Assembly: GCA_009837685.1 (NCBI GenBank) | Contig: VXTA01000310.1 | Span: 653 to 5,950 of the forward strand | DNA from: Chloroflexota bacterium | GTDB taxonomy: Bacteria > Chloroflexota > Dehalococcoidia > Lucifugimonadales > Lucifugimonadaceae | Length of the DNA: 5,298 bases | Direction: 5' to 3' | Shown: positions 1-5,298 of the stretch, one piece after another | Layout of the letters: each line of letters starts with the position of its first letter | Numbering within the stretch: position 1 is the first letter of the stretch | Position numbers and translations under genes: made by a program | Notes under the pieces: generated by a model | What the model was told of the DNA's origin: nothing | Seen by the model: only the letters and a program-made list of their open reading frames with translations | The model's database searches: none

Positions 1-588
1 GTGCTCGACGTATTCGCCTGGGAGTTCAAGGGAAAGGACGAAAGGCAGGTCGAGTTCGCCAAGGTCAAAGGGTATGTCGCCAGTTAGATCGCCGAGTTCA
101 CCTAGGCCGTCGACTACCGAGGGATCGGTGGTCTGGTTCAGTTCGACGATCCAGCCATCGTCATTTTCTGTACGGGCGAAATTGAATCTTCCAATGCCTA
201 CGGTGTCAGTTAATTCTCCGATTATGGAATCGCCCTCAGACACGGCGGCTAATGCCGGATCATAGGGGTCGAAGTTGGCGCGGATCCTGACGCCGGTGTA
301 TCCGGCTGCGGAGTACGGTTCTACGGAAACGCCTTGGAGGCCTTCGGATTCCAGTTGATCGCCGGGGGTGTCTAGAAAGTCGCCAAACGGATCTTCGCCC
401 CCGAGTTGAGCCATCGACATGATGGTGTCGCTCACGGCAGCAATAAGCTCGATTTCTCCCTCGGCATCTTCACTGACACTGACGTTGATTTCCGCTCTGC
501 ACGCTGTCAAAGCGACCAACACTGCAGTGGCAAGCAGCAGGGCGCACAGAGATTTCGAAAGTTGGATTGAAGCGACTGACAGTTTCAT
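1..588 (-). CDS. LppM-like secreted lipoprotein (partial, C-terminus outside window)
   Basis: The reading frame is open from an ATG at 586-588 to the left edge, giving 196 residues with no stop. The N-terminus is a lipoprotein signal peptide: Lys2 and Lys12, a hydrophobic stretch at about 14-28 (LCALLLATAVLVALT), then the lipobox L-T-A-C with Cys30 as the predicted lipidated residue. After the cysteine comes AEINVSVSEDAEGEIELIA, followed by a mixed alpha/beta region and, near the edge, FVLSLELPGEYVEH. This resembles the LppM domain, where a short strand after the lipid cysteine carries a 'V-x-V-x-x-D/E-G' pattern and a later strand ends in a 'LPG-x-V' turn. A GAGAAG sequence at 598-603, 9 bases before the ATG, supports the start. 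The protein should sit on the outer face of the cytoplasmic membrane. Mycobacterium tuberculosis LppM affects phagosome maturation, but no role can be assigned here. The gene follows chrA on the same strand with a 71-bp gap. The gene call and signal peptide are firm; the family name is recognition by eye. Confidence 0.8.
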   Translation of the reverse strand, partial: MKLSVASIQLSKSLCALLLATAVLVALTACRAEINVSVSEDAEGEIELIAAVSDTIMSMAQLGGEDPFGDFLDTPGDQLESEGLQGVSVEPYSAAGYTGVRIRANFDPYDPALAAVSEGDSIIGELTDTVGIGRFNFARTENDDGWIVELNQTTDPSVVDGLGELGDLTGDIPFDLGELDLPFVLSLELPGEYVEH

Positions 589-597
589 TTTCGGCGT

Positions 598-603
598 CTT
601 CTC
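598..603 (-). promoter_or_regulatory. Probable ribosome binding site of the lipoprotein gene
   Basis: On the minus strand the sequence reads GAGAAG, 9 bases before the ATG at 586-588. It is an imperfect Shine-Dalgarno match at a suitable distance. It supports the ATG that gives a complete signal peptide. Confidence 0.45.
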
Positions 604-659
604 AAATGTCGTAGATCGTTTCGGGTTTACGATACCTCTTTTTCGATTATCGGTGATGT

Positions 660-1883
660 TCATGTGACTAAGGAAAGACCTACGCCCGCTGTGGCGCATA
701 GCAATACGACCGCCCACGATGGCAGTTTCCAGAACATCAACAACCCGAACGCCGCTGCTGCGAGAGCGAAATCGGCTGGATCTTTGATCGAGGAGGTCCA
801 AACGGGATCAAATAGCGCGGCGGCGAGGATGCCGACAACCGCGGCGTTGATGGCCACCAATGCCGCTCGGAAGTTAGTTGCTTGGCTAAGTCGGTTCCAG
901 AAGGGAAGAATAGCGATGACCAGCAAGAAAGATGGCAGAAAGATTGCGATAAGAGCGATGAGAGCGCCGGGGATACCACCCGGACCGACATCCATGACCG
1001 TGCCAAGATAGGCGGAGAATGTGAAAAGGGGACCGGGAATAGCTTGGGCGGCGCCGTAGCCAGCAATGAACTCCTCTGCGGTTGTCCATCCACTCTCAAC
1101 CACCTCCGTTTCTAGTGTGGGCAGGACTACATGCCCGCCGCCGAACACTAGCGACCCGCTACGAAAGAAGCTGTCGAATATCGCTAGAACATCGACATCC
1201 AGAATTATCCGCGCGAGAGGCAGACCAATCAGCAGCACGAAGAATATGACTGCGAAGGCGATACTGATCCATCTAGGGACGTCGTATGCAAAGTCTTCGG
1301 TCGGAGATTCTTCGACGTAGTGCCGACATCGCCACCACCCGTAAGCACCAGCGACGAGAATCACGATGACCATGCCGAACGCAATAGGGGAGAGCAAGAT
1401 AGCGACAGCTGCCAAGACCGCAATCGTGGCCCGAGTTTTGTCGGGCGCTAAAGTAGTGCTCATGCCCCAAAGCGCCTGAGCAACGACGGCGACGGCTGCG
1501 ATTTTCAGACCGTTGAGCCAATCGCCCTCAAGCAGGTTGTCAAACTCGGCAACGCCGAAGCCGAAGGCGATGAGGATGGCCGCGGATGGTGCGGTGAAGG
1601 CGATCCAAGCTAGGAGGCCGCCGAGGAGACCGCCGCGCGTGATGCCGACAGCGATGCCGACTTGGCTGCTAGTCGGGCCAGGTAGAAAATGGCATAGGGC
1701 TACGAGATCCGAGAAGCGGCGTTCAGATAGCCAGCGCCGGTTTACTACGTATTCTTGGTGGAAGAATCCGATATGGGCTATGGGCCCGCCGAACGAGGTA
1801 AGCCCGAGGCGCAAGGCAACCCCAAAGATCGTCAACAGGTTGCGAATGCCGTAGGTTGCGTCGGTTGGGGATTCTTCAGTCAC
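660..1883 (-). CDS. chrA: Chromate transporter, CHR family (ChrA), two-domain form
   Basis: A 407-residue polytopic membrane protein of the chromate ion transporter (CHR) family, whose characterised members export chromate using the proton-motive force. Both tandem CHR halves are present, so this is the usual bidomain form of about 400 residues. The N-terminal half has the signature FGGPIAHI at 31-38, the HQEYV...W stretch at 42-51 and LPGPTSSQVG at 67-76. The C-terminal half has FGGGHVVLP at 247-255 and AIPGPLFTFSAYLG at 281-294. Hydrophobic segments fall at about 84-112, 126-141, 151-183, 204-228, 304-328, 338-358 and 370-403; a polar linker at about 184-203 joins the halves. The GTG start at 1881-1883 is supported by AAAGGA 8 bases upstream; the protein ends in LSLVT before TGA. 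It lies 58 bp after the enolase-family gene and 71 bp before the lipoprotein gene, all on one strand. Family assignment is secure. Chromate as the physiological substrate is inferred, since many CHR proteins are uncharacterised and sulfate-like anions are possible. Confidence 0.95.
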   Translation of the reverse strand: MTEESPTDATYGIRNLLTIFGVALRLGLTSFGGPIAHIGFFHQEYVVNRRWLSERRFSDLVALCHFLPGPTSSQVGIAVGITRGGLLGGLLAWIAFTAPSAAILIAFGFGVAEFDNLLEGDWLNGLKIAAVAVVAQALWGMSTTLAPDKTRATIAVLAAVAILLSPIAFGMVIVILVAGAYGWWRCRHYVEESPTEDFAYDVPRWISIAFAVIFFVLLIGLPLARIILDVDVLAIFDSFFRSGSLVFGGGHVVLPTLETEVVESGWTTAEEFIAGYGAAQAIPGPLFTFSAYLGTVMDVGPGGIPGALIALIAIFLPSFLLVIAILPFWNRLSQATNFRAALVAINAAVVGILAAALFDPVWTSSIKDPADFALAAAAFGLLMFWKLPSWAVVLLCATAGVGLSLVT

Positions 1884-1891
1884 CTATGAAG

Positions 1892-1897
1892 TCCTTT
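1892..1897 (-). promoter_or_regulatory. Ribosome binding site deciding the GTG start of chrA
   Basis: The minus strand reads AAAGGA followed by an 8-base spacer and then GTG at 1881-1883. This is a good Shine-Dalgarno match at ideal spacing. It fixes the start at GTG and gives a short hydrophilic leader (MTEESPTDATYG) before the first CHR domain. Confidence 0.7.
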
Positions 1898-1900
1898 CAA

Positions 1901-1936
1901 CCGGCGTTTCGGGTTCCGGCGTTCACCGGAATGACG
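1901..1936. repeat. Short palindrome plus direct repeat between the enolase-family gene and chrA
   Basis: Two structures overlap here. TTCCGG at 1914-1919 and CCGGAA at 1926-1931 form a perfect 6-bp inverted repeat around the 6-base loop CGTTCA. CCGGCGTT occurs twice in direct orientation, at 1901-1908 and 1916-1923. On the minus strand the block starts CGTCATTCCGGTGAACG and lies just 3' of the enolase-family stop codon and just 5' of the chrA ribosome binding site. The 'GTCATTCCGG...CCGGAA' layout resembles small dispersed intergenic palindromes found in many bacterial genomes. There is no T-tract after the stem, so a standard intrinsic terminator is unlikely. An operator or leader element for chrA is an alternative. 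Confidence 0.5.
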
Positions 1937-1941
1937 TTACT

Positions 1942-3039
1942 TCAGACGCGGAACTCTTCTAGGACATCCCATTTGGGCTCGAGTCCCAAGCCGGGTCGAT
2001 CTGGGGCGTGAACGTAGCCGTCTTCGATGTACAGCTCGTGCTGCCAGATCTTGCCGTGCATCGGGTCGACGGTGTCACGGTAGTACTCGAGGATCAGACC
2101 GTTGGGGATAGCCGCGACAAGGTGGATGTGGACATATTGCGAGCCGTGGGGCGCGATGTCGAGATCGTGCGCTTGGGCTAGAGCGCAGACCTTCATGAAC
2201 TCGGTGATACCGCCAAGAACTAGCGCGTCGGGCTGCAAAATGTCTACGGCCCGATGGTCGATCATGTCTCGGAAGCCGTATCGAGTGTATTCGTTTTCGC
2301 CAGCCGCGACCGGGACAGAAGTGGCCAGCGTTATCTCGCGCTGTCCGATGTAGTCGTCCGGTTCAACCGGTTCTTCGAACCAGAAAAGGTCGTACTTTTC
2401 GGCTTTGCGAGCGAATTCGATTGCTTCGTAGTGACGATAGGCGTTGTTGGCGTCAACCATAAGGCGTACATCCGGCCCGATGGTTTCGCGGCAGACGCGG
2501 ACGCGTTCGATGTCTTCGTTGATGGGGACCGCACCGACTTTGATCTTTACTGCGCGTGCGCCGAGTTCGACGTTAGAAGCCATCTCGGCGGCGAGTTCTT
2601 TGAGGCCTTTTCCTTCTTCGTAGTAGCCCCCAGCGACGTAGGTGTCGACGCGGTCGGTATATCCGCCGAGGAGTTTGTAGACGGGGAGGCCGGCGACTTT
2701 TCCTTTGATGTCCCACAATGCGATGTCGATACCGCCTAAAATGCGTGTGCTGATGCCACGCCTGCCGACCAGCTTGGGGCGCCACATCTCTCGCCATATC
2801 CGCTCGTTGTCGAGCGGGTCCATCCCAACCAGCATCTTCTTGAAATGTCCGACGAATGCCTCTCCAACTTCAGGACTGGCCTCAATACCTCCTGCGAGTC
2901 CGATACCGGTAATGTTCGGATCGTCGGTTTCGACGACGACGATGTTCAAGAGGTTGTGGCTGTAGGTGTAGAGGCCGTTGGTGATGGGCACCTCTCTCGG
3001 CCATTTGAACATGTCTAGGCGTACATCGGTGATTTCCAT
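1942..3039 (-). CDS. Mandelate racemase/muconate lactonizing enzyme family protein (enolase superfamily)
   Basis: A complete 365-residue enolase superfamily enzyme, normal length for the family. The N-terminal capping domain covers about 1-125 and the (beta/alpha)7-beta barrel about 126-365. Members abstract the proton alpha to a carboxylate and stabilise the enolate on Mg2+. Every catalytic position of Pseudomonas mandelate racemase is found with a one-residue offset: the KxK pair Lys165/Lys167; metal ligands Asp196 (in MVDANNAY), Glu222 (in WFEEPV) and Glu248 (in AAGENE); the Asp271 (QPDALVLGG)/His298 (APHGS) dyad; and Glu318 (ILEYY). This places it in the mandelate racemase subgroup, with general bases on both faces of the active site, which suits a racemase or an acid-sugar dehydratase. 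The substrate cannot be read from the sequence, and no sugar transporter, aldolase or regulator is nearby. ATG at 3037-3039 gives a typical N-terminus (MEITDVRL), but only a weak purine-rich stretch precedes it. It is followed by chrA after 58 bp. Confidence 0.93.
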   Translation of the reverse strand: MEITDVRLDMFKWPREVPITNGLYTYSHNLLNIVVVETDDPNITGIGLAGGIEASPEVGEAFVGHFKKMLVGMDPLDNERIWREMWRPKLVGRRGISTRILGGIDIALWDIKGKVAGLPVYKLLGGYTDRVDTYVAGGYYEEGKGLKELAAEMASNVELGARAVKIKVGAVPINEDIERVRVCRETIGPDVRLMVDANNAYRHYEAIEFARKAEKYDLFWFEEPVEPDDYIGQREITLATSVPVAAGENEYTRYGFRDMIDHRAVDILQPDALVLGGITEFMKVCALAQAHDLDIAPHGSQYVHIHLVAAIPNGLILEYYRDTVDPMHGKIWQHELYIEDGYVHAPDRPGLGLEPKWDVLEEFRV

Positions 3040-3148
3040 CGAAGATCTGCTTTCGAGTTGGGTAGGATTCGGTTAGTTCAGTTGAATGTTAGCGCAGGGG
3101 AGTTTAAGGCGCGTTGAAATCGCTCTTTTGATGACCAAACCTTCGATA

Positions 3149-3178
3149 CGCCCTGACAACTAACCGACAAGCAGGGCG
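3149..3178. repeat. GC-rich inverted repeat upstream of the enolase-family gene and the tRNA
   Basis: CGCCCTG at 3149-3155 is the exact reverse complement of CAGGGCG at 3172-3178, with a 16-base loop. It lies in the divergent region, 28 bp before the tRNA on the plus strand and about 110 bp before the enolase-family start on the minus strand. No T-tract follows on either strand, so it is not a clear terminator. It could be an operator or leader hairpin of either gene, or chance. Confidence 0.35.
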
Positions 3179-3206
3179 GAGTAGAATTGATACCACACTG
3201 AGGCGC

Positions 3207-3282
3207 GGGCCCGTAGCTCAGGGGTTAGAGCAGTCGGCTCATAACCGATCGGTCGGGGGTTCGATTCCCTCCGGGCCCACCA
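3207..3282 (+). tRNA. tRNA with CAU anticodon (tRNA-Ile2 likely; elongator tRNA-Met possible)
   Basis: A complete 76-base cloverleaf with an encoded CCA. The acceptor stem GGGCCCG (3207-3213) pairs fully with CGGGCCC (3272-3278); A3279 is the discriminator and CCA is 3280-3282. The D stem is GCTC/GAGC with an 8-base loop (AGGGGTTA). The anticodon stem GTCGG/CCGAT encloses CTCATAA, with anticodon CAT at 3240-3242. The T arm is GGGGG-TTCGATT-CCCTC. It is not the initiator: it has a G1-C72 pair and lacks the three consecutive G-C pairs in the anticodon stem. C4-G69 and C5-G68 in the acceptor stem, the short D loop and the GAGCAG...CGGCTCATAACCG anticodon arm resemble tRNA-Ile2, whose wobble C becomes lysidine through TilS so that it reads AUA. 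Automatic annotation would probably label it tRNA-Met. It faces away from the enolase-family gene and towards the convergent DUF262 gene. Confidence 0.95.
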
Positions 3283-3573
3283 CCAAATTTGTGATTGCAG
3301 TTTGTATTCGGATGTATTTGCAGGCAAATACCACTTTCGATGCCACAATTCAATTCGACGTTTTCTCTTGCTCTCAGTTAGCAGTGTGTGCGGCTCAACG
3401 CGTCGTCAGTTAACCGGAATTTGGAATGACGCATTCGTGGTACCCGGGTTTGTGCTTGTGCTCCGTCTCCGGTCAACTTCGCCACTGGGTCTAGGGTGTC
3501 TACACCTGGTTAAACGACTGTGGGATCGACAAACTCGATAGGTCAGATCGCATTCTGCCTACGGGATGCTCAG
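3283..3573. other. Intergenic region with no supported gene
   Basis: These 291 bases separate the tRNA 3' end from the stop codon of the convergent DUF262-DUF1524 gene. A TTG-initiated plus-strand frame at 3302-3541 has no ribosome binding site and no recognisable domain, so it is not called. No copy of the tRNA 3' end (a possible attachment-site duplication) and no integrase remnant is visible. The region contains a perfect 8-bp inverted repeat (3314-3331) and a short dyad GGTGT-CT-ACACC at 3495-3506. Confidence 0.6.
3314..3331. repeat. Perfect 8-bp inverted repeat downstream of the tRNA
   Basis: GTATTTGC (3314-3321) and GCAAATAC (3324-3331) are exact reverse complements separated by AG. 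As RNA this could fold as a 7-bp stem with a CAGG tetraloop. It starts 31 bp after the tRNA CCA. It is AT-rich and not followed by a T-tract, so it is a poor rho-independent terminator. A processing hairpin, a protein-binding dyad or a recombination site are alternatives. Confidence 0.45.
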
Positions 3574-5298
3574 TTACACAGCGTTCACTAACGCGGCGAT
3601 ACGATCTCGTAGCTTTTGGCGGCGAACCGAGTAAAAATCGGTGAATTTCTCGATCTCCCTAGGGACATTGCCCAAGAGATGACGTTCGCAATAGTTTTTC
3701 CGGTCTTGGTCGTCCGTGCAATGGACGTCCAACCAGTCTGCGGGGAGGGAGGCCCTTTTCTCATTGTTGACCGAACGGTCTAGAAGCTGGAGGTTCGCTA
3801 GGCGGTCGCACCTATCCCGAAACGGTTCGATCTGCTCTTCGCCAATGCCTGCACTTCTCAGCCGGTTGGGCGTGAACCTGCTCTTAGGGAATACGTGGTC
3901 GATGTCAGAACCGTCGCGAGACTCCAAACGAGGAAAGAGCATGGTCAACAACGGGAAGATTCGTCTGTCACCTAGCCGCATATCTGCAAGATCCTCTATC
4001 TCCTCCTCGACGAAGTCCAACGTTTTGCCCCTCTGGGCCATCAACCGACGTAACTTGGCAGCAGGGAACTCCGACCCTCCCGAATTGCGGAGCACCTCTC
4101 GCAGCGCCGTGAGCAAAGTGTCCAATCCGCTTCCCCAGATCCCTGATTCTTTGAGGATGGACCGTGTCAGCCAACCTCGAATGACATTGCGATCGCTGAG
4201 GAAACGGTCGCTGGTTTCAAAGTCACGCGGTGCCCCCTTCTTGTAGAGGTAATAGGCAATGGGCAAGAGCGAGTTGGTGGCCCGGATCGTGCGGCTGTCG
4301 AAACCGAAACTGTCCACCAGTTCCACTGTTTCCAGCAACGCCTGACGTATGTCCGGCCAATTCTTCTCCAAGACCGCCATATTCTCATGCGTGAAGTTCT
4401 CGACCTTGAACCCGACGCTTGCTATGTCGGTGAGCATGAGCCCGGCTTTCAGCACGAAGTCCGCGTTGAAGAGGAGCCCGGCCCTCACTTTGTTCATGTC
4501 GTCCACCAACCCGTAGACTTCACTCCTGGCGTCTAAGGTGTCCCATTGTGACGTCGCGATGCTCAGGAGAAGGTTGGAGTAGGAAAGGGGTGTTCCTCCG
4601 CTGTTACACCGAATGAATATGTTGAGGACTCGCTCAATGTCTTGGCTCTTCTCCTCGTAGTAGGCGACAACGGGCTCGACACAAATGGCCTGGTGGAGAC
4701 GGTTCAGTGTGCGAAAGGCCATGCGCTGGCGATCGGCGTCAAGGCCTTGGTCTGTGATCCAGTCCAACATATCTGGTGCGGGGCTATCGCTGGAAAAGCT
4801 CAAAACATCCGAAGCTTTGAACCACAGATGAGCGCCCGTTAAACCGATGCGGCCTTCGTCGATGAACTCGAAGACGTATCGGCTGCCTTCTTCATCAGGA
4901 TCCGGAGGTGCCAGCAGGTCAAGCGCCAGTACTCGCTCAGGGAATGCGTCGGAGCTATTCCACCACTTGTAGGGCAGTTTGACCGCCATGGAACCGCGAA
5001 GGCCGATGTTGAACGCAGTCAGCCGCTGTTGACCATCGAGCACGGCAGTGAGCGGTTTGTCATAGATCGGCCCAAGTTCCGGGCAATGCGGGTTGTCCCG
5101 TTGGTGGTATTTCTGGACGAAGTCGTACCAGCGGTACTGACCAGAGTTCTCCGCGTCGACCCTCCAGAACATGAACTCGCCAAAGGGGTAGCCCTGCATC
5201 ACGCTGTCAAACAGATTGCATACTTGCTCCGGCTCCCACACGAACTCCCTTTGGATAGCGGGGAGAACATATCCGCGCGATTCGATACTGTCCAAGGC
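3574..5298 (-). CDS. GmrSD-like DUF262-DUF1524 protein, putative modification-dependent restriction nuclease (partial at N-terminus)
   Basis: The frame is open from the right edge to TAA at 3574-3576, about 574 residues. The true start is probably a little beyond the edge: the TTG at 5293-5295 would be an internal Leu in a helix just before the first conserved motif. Numbering from that codon, the N-terminal DUF262 (GmrS-like, ParB/Srx fold) domain has LPAIQREFVW at 11-20, LFDSVMQGYPFG at 28-39, the nucleotide-binding motif DGQQR at 87-91, and F-I-R-C-N-SGGTPLS at 227-238. A helical middle follows. The C-terminal DUF1524 (GmrD-like His-Me finger/HNH) domain has DIDHVFPKS at 464-472 with candidate catalytic His467, then Asn501, and NNEK at 510-513. 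Both active centres look intact. Fused DUF262-DUF1524 proteins include GmrSD, which cuts DNA with glucosylated hydroxymethylcytosine using NTP, and SspE, which senses phosphorothioated DNA. No ssp or methylase gene is visible here, so this may be a solo type IV-like enzyme. The target is unknown. Confidence 0.9.
   Translation of the reverse strand, partial: ALDSIESRGYVLPAIQREFVWEPEQVCNLFDSVMQGYPFGEFMFWRVDAENSGQYRWYDFVQKYHQRDNPHCPELGPIYDKPLTAVLDGQQRLTAFNIGLRGSMAVKLPYKWWNSSDAFPERVLALDLLAPPDPDEEGSRYVFEFIDEGRIGLTGAHLWFKASDVLSFSSDSPAPDMLDWITDQGLDADRQRMAFRTLNRLHQAICVEPVVAYYEEKSQDIERVLNIFIRCNSGGTPLSYSNLLLSIATSQWDTLDARSEVYGLVDDMNKVRAGLLFNADFVLKAGLMLTDIASVGFKVENFTHENMAVLEKNWPDIRQALLETVELVDSFGFDSRTIRATNSLLPIAYYLYKKGAPRDFETSDRFLSDRNVIRGWLTRSILKESGIWGSGLDTLLTALREVLRNSGGSEFPAAKLRRLMAQRGKTLDFVEEEIEDLADMRLGDRRIFPLLTMLFPRLESRDGSDIDHVFPKSRFTPNRLRSAGIGEEQIEPFRDRCDRLANLQLLDRSVNNEKRASLPADWLDVHCTDDQDRKNYCERHLLGNVPREIEKFTDFYSVRRQKLRDRIAALVNAV

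Noticed and set aside
74..667. Plus-strand frames at 74-265 and 419-667
   Set aside because: They lie opposite the lipoprotein gene, whose minus-strand frame is open throughout and has a signal peptide and lipobox. Their Ser/Pro-rich composition is typical of antisense shadows.
2254..2739. Plus-strand 161-residue frame
   Set aside because: It lies wholly inside the enolase-family gene, which has all its catalytic motifs in the opposite frame. The Phe/Asp/Val-rich composition is a mirror of that gene's codons.
3143..3170. Minus-strand TTGTCG (3165-3170) with TATCGA (3143-3148) as a promoter for the enolase-family gene
   Set aside because: The spacing of 16 bp is acceptable, but the -10 matches consensus at only about half its positions, which is too weak to annotate.
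3182..3187. TAGAAT as a -10 box for the tRNA promoter
   Set aside because: It is well placed (about 20 bp before the tRNA), but no -35-like hexamer lies at 16-18 bp spacing; the nearest candidates are at 12 and 23 bp or more.
3160..3348. Minus-strand frame encoding a 62-residue protein with WWARRESNPRPIGYEP and ALTPELRA
   Set aside because: This is the well-known spurious translation of the antisense strand of a tRNA gene (the 'ESNPRP-GYEP-ELRA' pattern). It covers the tRNA at 3207-3282.
3495..3506. GGTGT-CT-ACACC dyad as an operator or terminator
   Set aside because: The stem is only 5 bp around a 2-base centre, with no T-tract and no start codon nearby. It is likely chance, so it is noted only within the intergenic entry.
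3302..3541. Plus-strand 79-residue frame after the tRNA
   Set aside because: It starts at TTG, has no ribosome binding site, is rich in Arg, Ser and Leu without any domain I recognise, and covers a dyad-containing intergenic region.
3207..3573. Integration site: duplication of the tRNA 3' end as an attL/attR pair
   Set aside because: I found no second copy of the T-arm/acceptor sequence in the window and no integrase. The tRNA is intact, so insertion at this site stays a hypothesis.
3716..4246. Plus-strand 176-residue frame
   Set aside because: It is antisense to the DUF1524 half of the restriction-type gene and has a Ser/Arg-rich shadow composition and no recognised motif.

Overview
This window looks like bacterial chromosome of medium-high GC (judged by eye, not counted). 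It has four protein genes, all on the minus strand, and one tRNA gene on the plus strand. Both outer genes run off the window. The mix is an LppM-type lipoprotein, a mandelate-racemase-type enolase superfamily enzyme with no clear pathway partner, a chromate transporter and a tRNA with an encoded CCA. It would fit Chloroflexota, for example the SAR202 lineage, which is known for many enolase superfamily paralogues. Actinomycetota is also possible. This assignment is inference only; there is no rRNA or marker gene here.

Layout from left to right. Bases 1-588 (minus) hold the N-terminal 196 residues of a secreted lipoprotein resembling the LppM family, with its C-terminus outside the window. 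Bases 660-1883 (minus) hold a full-length two-domain ChrA chromate transporter with a clear ribosome binding site in front of a GTG start. A short palindrome and direct repeat (about 1901-1936) lies between it and the next gene. Bases 1942-3039 (minus) hold a mandelate racemase/muconate lactonizing enzyme family protein with every mandelate racemase catalytic residue in place. Bases 3040-3206 are an intergenic region with a 7-bp GC-rich hairpin. Bases 3207-3282 (plus) are a tRNA gene with a CAU anticodon, whose features lean towards the lysidine-modified tRNA-Ile2 rather than elongator tRNA-Met. Bases 3283-3573 hold no gene I can support, but contain a perfect 8-bp inverted repeat 31 bp after the tRNA. 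Bases 3574-5298 (minus) hold almost all of a GmrSD-like DUF262-DUF1524 protein, a family associated with modification-dependent restriction and phage defence; its extreme N-terminus is outside the window.

The enolase-family gene, chrA and the lipoprotein gene run in the same direction with gaps of 58 and 71 bp and no convincing terminator between them, so they could be cotranscribed. Their functions do not form an obvious pathway. The DUF262-DUF1524 gene is separated from them by the oppositely oriented tRNA and is best read as an accessory defence-type gene beside a tRNA, a common boundary for genomic islands. No integrase, transposase, CRISPR array or toxin-antitoxin pair is visible.
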